Shown here one piece after another: positions 57,085-64,000 of a DNA stretch of 64,000 nt. How positions within the stretch are numbered: position 1 is the first letter of the stretch; each line of letters starts with the position of its first letter. Origin of the DNA: Carya illinoinensis (taxonomy: Eukaryota > Streptophyta > Magnoliopsida > Fagales > Juglandaceae); the NCBI RefSeq assembly GCF_018687715.1, contig NC_056766.1:22866501-22930500 (forward strand). Reading direction: 5' to 3'. The notes below the pieces were generated by a model that had not been told where the DNA came from, did no database searches, and saw only the letters and a list, made by a program, of their open reading frames with translations. Position numbers and translations under genes: made by a program.

Positions 57085-57820
57085 CCAAAGTCAAGTACTT
57101 TCTTCAAGGACCATGAAAGCAGGAAGCTATGGAAAGTTAGAGAGATATTTTGAGCATGTAACCTCCTTCTTGTTGTCAGACTTCCTCTATTTATAGTCAA
57201 TTTCTCATAGGATCCTTTTGTCACTATAATGCATTTTGACATCACCGTTCCAATTCGCTATAGGAGCCAGACCTCGCTCCAAGCTACATTCAATGTAGCC
57301 CATCTTGTAGGGGACAGGATCACGCCTATTTGTTTCTCGCGTGGTGATTGGAGGAACCGCCGGCTGCCTTACCCCTTCTTGGGCCCTTGGGTTCCTCTAG
57401 TCACCACGTATTAATGGGGAACAAACATGCAAGGAATCCTACATGCCAAGAATTATGTCCCATGCTGGGTTGCCCACATTGAATTTAGGTTAGAGTGGCC
57501 AACCTCGAGGTTGAGCTCCTATAGTTGACACAGGTGACCGCATTAAATAGGACATGATGTCATCCTTGACAGATATGATTATAGTGATGAAAGTATCCCA
57601 TGAGAAATCGCTATAAATTGAGGAATACTGACAATGGGAAAGAGGTTACAAGCTCAATACATTTCTTAAACCTTCAATGGCTTGCTGCTTTCCTAATTCT
57701 TAAAGAAGAGATCTACCTTTGGCATTGGTGGTGACGCAACCACCCATATCCCCTTTCTTCCACCCTCAAAGATACCACAGAGATTTTGGTGGCCTACCAA
57801 CTACAAAACACGCATCAACA
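57085..57820. mobile_element. Palindromic LTR-like module
   Basis: Counterpart of 12,048-12,778. Left 'ctctatttatagtcaatttc', right 'gagaaatcgctataaattg', central pair 'gtggtgattggaggaacc' and 'gttcctctagtcaccac', end CTACAAAACACGCATCAACA. TATA-like boxes on both strands are kept. Confidence 0.7.
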
Positions 57821-59379
57821 TTGGCGTTAATTGTACTTACACGCATCAACACGGTTCGATGCCCTATGCTCGTACCTCGACGTATGTAGGGGGAATGCCT
57901 CTCCCAAGTTTTCTAGTCCCCCCTCACCACCCACTGCAGTCGATTTCAAATCTCTCTTGGTGACTTAGGTCGATATTCATCGCTCAGGCCTCCGTGTTCA
58001 AATGCTTCGTAGTGAGGTCTATTTCAGATCCCACCTACTAGCTTGGGTAAATGCTCTGTGGTCGAGCCTTGGCGAGTGTAGGGGCAAACACCTTTCCCAA
58101 GTGTCCTAGTCCCTTTTGCCACCCAGCACTGTCAACTTCAGATCCTACCTAGTCTAGTATGTCTAAATGCCACCACGGTGTGCCCTAGTCCTCCCAAGCC
58201 ACCCAACGCAGTCAATTTCAAATCCCACCTAGGCCGATGCTCTCTGCTCCCCCTTAGACACAGTGTTCTTGATTTCAGATCTTGCTTGTTCCATTGGGTC
58301 GATGCTCTATGCTTGACCCTCAGCAGGCAAAGGGGAATCAATCTCCTAAGTGTCCTAGTCCCCCTCTCTTGACACCTAGTGCTATTGAAAGTTGACGGCC
58401 ACAAGGGAGAACATCTAGCGCCTCAGCCCTCTAAATGCCACCTAGTGCAATCGATTTCAAATCCGGCTTGGTCACTTGGGTCGATACCCCTCCCTCTAAA
58501 CTTGACAAGCATAAGGGAACACCACTTGGGAGTGTCCTAGACACCTTGGCCACCTAGCGTGGTCAATTTAAGATCCTACCAAGTGACTTAAGCCGACGCT
58601 CCATGCTTGTGTCACAACATCCAAACGCTACCCAGTGGGGTTGATTTGCAGATTTTGGATCCCTCTTGGTCACTTAGGTTGATGCTCCACGCTCGAACCT
58701 CGATGGGCACAAGGGGAACTCCTCTCTACTTTTTTCCTTTTCCTAGTCTTGAAAGAAAAGACCTGACTTTGGCATTGGTGGTGACACAACCACCCACAGC
58801 CCCTTTTCTCCGCCATTGTAGGTACTAGAGAGTTTTTGTTGCCGGGCAGCTACTAAACATGCATCAACATGCACGTTGTTTGTACTTACACACATCAACA
58901 TGGTTCGATGCTCTATGCTTAAACCTTAATGTATGCAAGGGATTACCTCTCCCTAGTTTCCTAGTGCCCCTTCACCACCGAGCATGGTTGATTACAGATC
59001 CCTCCTAGTGACTTGGGTAGATATTCATCGCTCGGGCGTTCGTGTCCAAACACCACCCAGTGTGGTCTATTTCAGATCCCACCTGGTAGCTTGAGTAAAT
59101 ACTTTGTGGTTGAGCGTAGGGGCAAACACCTCTCCCAAGCGTCCCAGTCCCCTTCGTCACCTAACGCTGTCCATTTTAGATCTTGCCTGCTCTCATTGAT
59201 AAATCCTTTGTGCTGCCGCTCTGGCTAGTATGACCTATTTCAAATCCCACCTAGTTTCTTAGGTCGTTGCTCTACGCTCTGGCCTAGGCATCCAAATGCC
59301 TCCTAGTGTAATTGATCTCAAATCCCACCTGATCATTTGGGTCAATGCTCTACACTCGAATACTTGCAGCTCACCACTC
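57821..59379 (+). repeat. Dimeric satellite array with an LTR scrap
   Basis: Plus-oriented A/B modules interrupted at 58,734-58,869 by the 3' end of the LTR module ('gaaagaaaagacctgacttt' through 'catgcatcaaca'). It ends exactly at the tandem-duplication join at 59,379/59,380. Confidence 0.8.
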
Positions 59380-62300
59380 AGCACGCCAACGTAAGAAAGA
59401 CATCTTTTTAGGAACTGAAGCTTGCCATAACCATTTCTTCCAAGGACAGATAGAACCATGAGCTCTAACAATATTCCAAGCTGATTTAGTATTAAATTTA
59501 CCATCTATAGAATGTATCCATACCAAAAAATCAGGTCCCTCGTGAATACGAACTTGTGATATTAAAATCCTATTCACAGTTTCCTCATCGACCAGCTATA
59601 TTAACATCGAAACATTACAATCCGCCCCTTTGAATATATCTCAGACCTGTGTTTCTCCATCTCTCGCCACCATTTTCCGATTAGCAATAACACCATCACC
59701 GAGCCAATTATCAAACCAAAAACTGGAAGAGCCCTTGTGAACCAACCATCTTGAGTTAATTAACACCAAAGGTAGAGCCTGAATAACCCCATGCCAAAAC
59801 CGAGAGCCCCTTGATCCCTCAATCACTGAGCTAATCTGAGAGATTCCCACATATTTAGACTGAAAAAAATTCGACCATAGAGAACCCCCATTCAACAAAT
59901 TCGAAGCAAAGTTCATAAATAATGATCTTTGAACCTCGGACAAATCACGAATACTAAGTCCCCCCTCCACTAGTAAGCACATGATTTATAAGAATAATTT
60001 TTTCACCAAAAGATAACAATTTACTCTTCCACCCAGCCAACTTTTTTTGCACCCTAAACAACAAAGGCTCAAACAATCTCAAATTAATACGCCCAACATG
60101 TAACGGAATACCCATCTATGTATAGTTCCATGCATCCTCTATAAAACCTGACAACCGCTTCAAATCCTCTTTCCGACCCCATGGAATATTAGACGAGAAC
60201 AAAATCGAGGATTTTTTAGGATTTACTAACTAACCTGAGATCTCTTCATATTTTTTAATCAACCCCCTCGAATTCCGAGTAGAAACTTTACTTCCATTAG
60301 TAAAAATTAGCAAATCATCAGCATACAATAAATGAGAAATACTCACAGCCCCACAAGTATTAAAATACTTAACTTGGCCCTGGGAAAATGCTTTATGTAG
60401 CATTCTTGAAAGAAGTTCCTCCGACAAAATAAATAGATACGGCGAAAGTGGGTCGCCTTGACGAAGTCCACGGGAAGGCTTGAAAAAACCTTTGCAACAA
60501 CCATTCAACATAACTGAAAAAACAAGTGATGAAATGGCATTGAAAATCAAAGAGCACCACTTATCTGAAAAACCCAGACTACGCATCACCTCCAACAAAA
60601 ATCTCCAGTTTACACGATCATATGCTTTAGCCATATCGATCTTCAACATGACATTTCCACCCTTAGTTTTACGATTCATGCCATGTACAAGTTCCTGAGC
60701 AAGAGCCATATCGTCAAAGATGCTACGCCCCCAAATAAAACTAGCTTGTTCTGGTGAAATAATTCCTCAAGAACTGGGGCCAAACGAGACACCAAGATTT
60801 TAGCCATGATTTTATAGACCACCGAACATAAACTGATGGGTCGAAATTGCCCAAAACCAGCTGGAGCACCCACCTTAGGGATCAATACAAGATTAGTAGC
60901 CCCAAAAAAAGTAGTCAATGGAATCCCATCAAAAAATTCCTTAGCCATGTCCAAAATCTCCTGTTTCACCACCTCCCATGCTAGTATGAAAAAACTAGTC
61001 GAGAAACCATCCGGTCCCGGACTTCCACCCTGTGGAATAGACCATAATGCCTCTCTTACCTCTTCCGAGGATGGTGGGGCACATAATGCCTCATTATCCT
61101 ATTCCAAAACCACCAAAAATTATAAACTTAGAGCCTCCTCATCCAAGTTAACATCTGATGTTGACAAGAGCTCCTGAAAGAACTGAACAGCTTCATCATG
61201 CACGGCTTTAGCTGAATCCAAGACCTGGCCATTACTCAACGACATATGATCTACAATCAAGCTCTTCTTTTTAACACGCATAGACGCATGAAAAAAAAGC
61301 TATATTTAAATCCCCTTCCTTTAGCCATTTAATACAAGATTTTTGACATCCCAAAGTCTCTTCTCAATGAAGCCTTTGAAGATGGCTTTGTTTACAAACC
61401 AGTAGCTCATTTTCCCGATCCTAAGCATATCTTCAACTTTCACCATCCGAGCTTCCACATTAGCCAATTCCAAATGAACTTGCCCAAAAATATCAATGTT
61501 CCATTTCCGTAGCATGCTTTTTAAAATTTGAAGTTTTCGGCTAACTTTCACCATAGGAGAGCCATCCACATTTTGATTCCAAGCCTCCCGAACCAACGGT
61601 AGAAACCCCTCATGAGTTCCCCACATACGCTGAAATCTAAAGTATTTAATGCAGCTCCCCCTCTCTCTCATCAAATGCAATAGTATAGGACAATGATCAG
61701 AAGAAGACTATAGAAAATACTCCATATGAGGCTCCTAAAAGAAAACAATTCAAGAAGCTCGACGTAACCAAAATACGATCCAACTTCGCCCAAATCTGTC
61801 TACCACCAAGCCTCCCAATACGCCAAGAAAATTTATTCCCAATAGAAGGAAGATCAATCAGTCTGCAATCATGAATACAATTGTTAAACTCCAATTTTAC
61901 ACGAGGAGCTCTCAAAAGACCTCCCACTTTTTCATCATCCCCACGAACAATATTAAAATCCCCCACCAAAAAAAGCCGGCCAACTACACATATCTAAACC
62001 ACGAATATGATCCCACAGTTATAGTCTTTTCACCCAAAAACAGCTCGCATAGACAATAGTAACCATCACTCTAATACTGCCGCAAATAAACCAACCAGAC
62101 AGTGCTTGATCCGACATAGCAACAAGCTCAAACTCCAGCTCATCGTCCCAGAACAACCATACTTTACCACCTACTTCGGCGTTATTTATAAAATTAGGCC
62201 GATGCAATCACCTAGCCCATTGCCTACATTTATTAGCAACAAGAAAAGTTCTAACAGTGCCACCACAGACAGACGACTTTTATTCAAAATATGTCGAAGC

Positions 62301-62981
62301 CTACTCTTCAACGAAAGAATACCCCTAATATTCCAAATAAGAATCTTCATAATAAAATTAAAATGGCTTTCGAGACCGAGTTTTCCTTTCCAGGACTATC
62401 ATCGGACTTTTCTTCTTCCTTCCTCTTAGACACTTCAATGGAACATTCAATTCCAAATCAGAATCAAAACATTTATTTGTTAGCTCCTCCAAGTCATCCT
62501 CAAGGTCGCCCTCAAACAATGAAAACCTCTGTTTGGGAACCCCAACCTCTTTTTCAACTAAACGACAAAGTTCAAACTCCAAAGCTTCATCAACCACCAT
62601 GAGTAAACTCCTCGGTGACACACTCTTCTCAGACACACGATCACCATCAACCTCATACTCAGAGTTTTCCTTAGATAATTCAAACCAACTACACACTGAT
62701 TTATTAGGCGACACCAATTGAACATCCCCTACCTTATCAATCACCTTTGGTGGCTCCGTAGGAGTAAAATAATTTAAAGGGGGAGAAATTTCCCATCTAT
62801 CCTTATCTCAAACTGAACTTTATCAAATATCTAATCCTTCTAATCCACAAACATCACTTCGAACCTCTTCGACAATGCCTCACTTTGTCTCTTATTAATA
62901 ATTGCCAACAATTCAGCTCGACGAGCCGCTGAAAAAACTCCCATACCGACATTCACCACTAGATTCTTTCTACCAACAGAT
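59380..62981 (-). mobile_element. Second copy of the LINE (lacking its 3' 1.2 kb)
   Basis: Duplicate of 45,387-48,988 with the same domains: linker 59,982-59,641, RT 60,972-60,230 with KIDMAKAYD and YADDLLIF intact, EN-RT linker 61,680-61,321, endonuclease 62,351-61,697, ORF1 end 62,744-62,358. The zf-RVT domain is cut after WRA codons and RNase H is absent, so this copy could not be a full element even without its stops. The duplicated target-site copy follows at 62,982-62,997. Confidence 0.9.
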
Positions 62982-62997
62982 TCTTACTTGACAACTT

Positions 62998-63733
62998 ATT
63001 GAAATGGTCTCTAAAGGCATCAACACGGCTAGAAACCTTGACGGATGCAAGGGAACACATTTCCAAAGTGTCCCAGTCCTCTCTTGCCATGAAGTGTGGT
63101 CGATTTCAGATCCTGCCTGGTGACTTAGGCTAATGTTCTCAGTGCAGTCGATTTTAGTTTTAGCCTGATAGTTCAGGTAAATGCTTTACGCTCGACCCTC
63201 AGTGGGTGTAGAGGGAACACCTTTACCAAGTGTCCCGATCCTCCCTTGGCACCCTGCACGGTCGATTTCCAATCTCGCCAGGTTTCATAGGTCGATGCTC
63301 TGCGCTCGTACCTCAGCGTCCAAATGCCACCTAAGTGTCCTAGTCCCCCCTCGCCACCCAGTGCAATCGATTTTAGATCCTGCCTGGGGACTTAGGCCAA
63401 TGCTCGGTGCTCGCGCCTTAGTGTCCAAATGCCACCCAGTGCGGTCGATTTTAGATTCCACTTGGTCCCTCGAGTCAATAGGCACTGGGGGAATACCTCT
63501 CCCAAGTGTCCCAGTCCCCCATCGCTACCTACCTAGTGGGGTTGTTTCATATCCCATTTGGTGACTTAGGTCAATGCTCCACGTTCGTGCCTTTGTGCCT
63601 GAACGGCACCCAGTGTGATCAATTTCAGATTCCACTTGGCTAGTTAGGCTAATGCTCCACGCACTAGCCACGGGGTCCAATTGCCAACTAGTGCAATTGA
63701 TCTTAAGGTAACTGCGCTGCGTGGCATTTGGAC
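62998..63733 (+). repeat. MAP65 intron stub, then dimeric satellite (duplicate of 49,005-49,740)
   Basis: 'attgaaatggtctctaaagg' then plus-oriented A/B modules and the same orientation flip near 63,700. No gene. Confidence 0.85.
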
Positions 63734-64000
63734 GCCGAGGGAGGTCGTCGAGCCTTTTTATTTATGAAATGGTAGGCGCAGTACGATCGGCCTTCCTCCA
63801 TGATGCCCCTCCATCAGCATCTACATGTGCATGCTCGTGTGCACATTCCTCAACGAGGTGAAGAAGTTGGTCCTTTCCCATCCAACCATTTCCTTACCTC
63901 GATCTCATTCTCGTTGGTTTTGGCGTCAGTACCCCTCTTGGGGCTGCTTGTGGCCAGCTCCGCTCCCGTGTACCATAGGGTTGTTAGAGCCCGGAGGGTG
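63734..64000 (-). pseudogene. gag: Start of an inverted gag arm, cut by the window edge
   Basis: Duplicate of 49,741-50,007. On the minus strand it would encode the end of the gag segment (TLRALTTLWYTGAEL and following). It predicts a third palindromic gag-LTR-gag block just beyond the window. Confidence 0.75.

Larger units (their letters stand above)
45387..59379 (+). repeat. 13,993-bp tandem duplication, complete first copy
   Basis: Every landmark from 45,387 to 50,007 recurs 13,993 bp later (RT 46,237 and 60,230; ORF1 48,365 and 62,358; satellite frame 49,188 and 63,181). The unit runs from inside LINE zf-RVT to the satellite at 59,379, where a 'ca'+'gcacgccaac' join returns to the unit start. 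The shared bases at the join are AGCACGCCAACG. Differences are sparse, so the event is recent. Confidence 0.9.
59380..64000 (+). repeat. 13,993-bp tandem duplication, second copy (cut by window end)
   Basis: Constant offset of 13,993 bp from 45,387-50,007 across LINE, MAP65 intron stub, satellite and the start of the inverted gag arm. Only 4,621 bp of the second copy are visible. Confidence 0.9.

Noticed and set aside
1..64000. tRNA, rRNA, snRNA genes, or a viral sequence
   Set aside because: None recognised by eye on either strand. Ty3/gypsy and LINE motifs account for all retroelement-like coding sequence seen; a covariance-model search would be needed to exclude small RNAs.

Overview
The window is nuclear DNA of a flowering plant, probably a eudicot. 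The evidence is plant-type LINEs whose ORF2 ends in an RNase H domain, a Helitron carrying RPA-like OB-fold genes, Ty3/gypsy LTR elements, and broken exons of a plant MAP65 (65-kDa microtubule-associated protein) gene. I see no intact host gene, tRNA, rRNA or bacterial operon. The density of satellite and nested transposons suggests heterochromatin, perhaps pericentromeric; that is inference.

Layout. (1) 1-23,231 and 49,031-59,379 (and again 63,024-64,000) are mosaics of three parts. The first is a degenerate dimeric satellite of about 185-200 bp. The second is a palindromic LTR-like module of about 780 bp with TG...CA ends. The third is gag/protease-region sequence that looks like a Tat-lineage Ty3/gypsy element with no reverse transcriptase or integrase. 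At 3,041-3,818 and 50,857-51,633 the palindromic LTR has a primer-binding-site-like sequence and gag on BOTH sides, pointing outward, so the whole block is a giant inverted repeat. (2) 23,232-49,030 is an AT-rich island. It holds MAP65 exons 1-2 (minus, 23.9-24.3 kb), a 5'-truncated LINE (plus, 25.3-26.9 kb), a decayed Helitron (minus, about 28.9-37.2 kb) split by a 2,296-bp solo LTR with a perfect 5-bp target duplication, several local tandem repeats and hairpins, a possible processed retrocopy, later MAP65 exons (plus, 42.7-44.2 kb), and a 4.8-kb LINE (minus, 44.2-49.0 kb) inserted in a MAP65 intron with a 16-bp target duplication. (3) From 59,380 to the end the sequence repeats 45,387-50,007 at a constant offset of 13,993 bp, a recent tandem duplication cut by the window edge.

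How it fits together. Several overlapping duplications built the region: 13,993 bp; about 18.8 kb (1-2,196 versus 18,811-21,021); an older block copy (2.2-13.8 kb versus 50-59.4 kb); and a local copy of about 3-3.8 kb. Junctions show short microhomology. The most unusual object is the palindromic LTR with divergent TATA boxes and two outward gag arms, tied to the satellite. All coding regions are broken by stops or frameshifts. Boundaries without a stated target duplication are approximate to some tens of bases.
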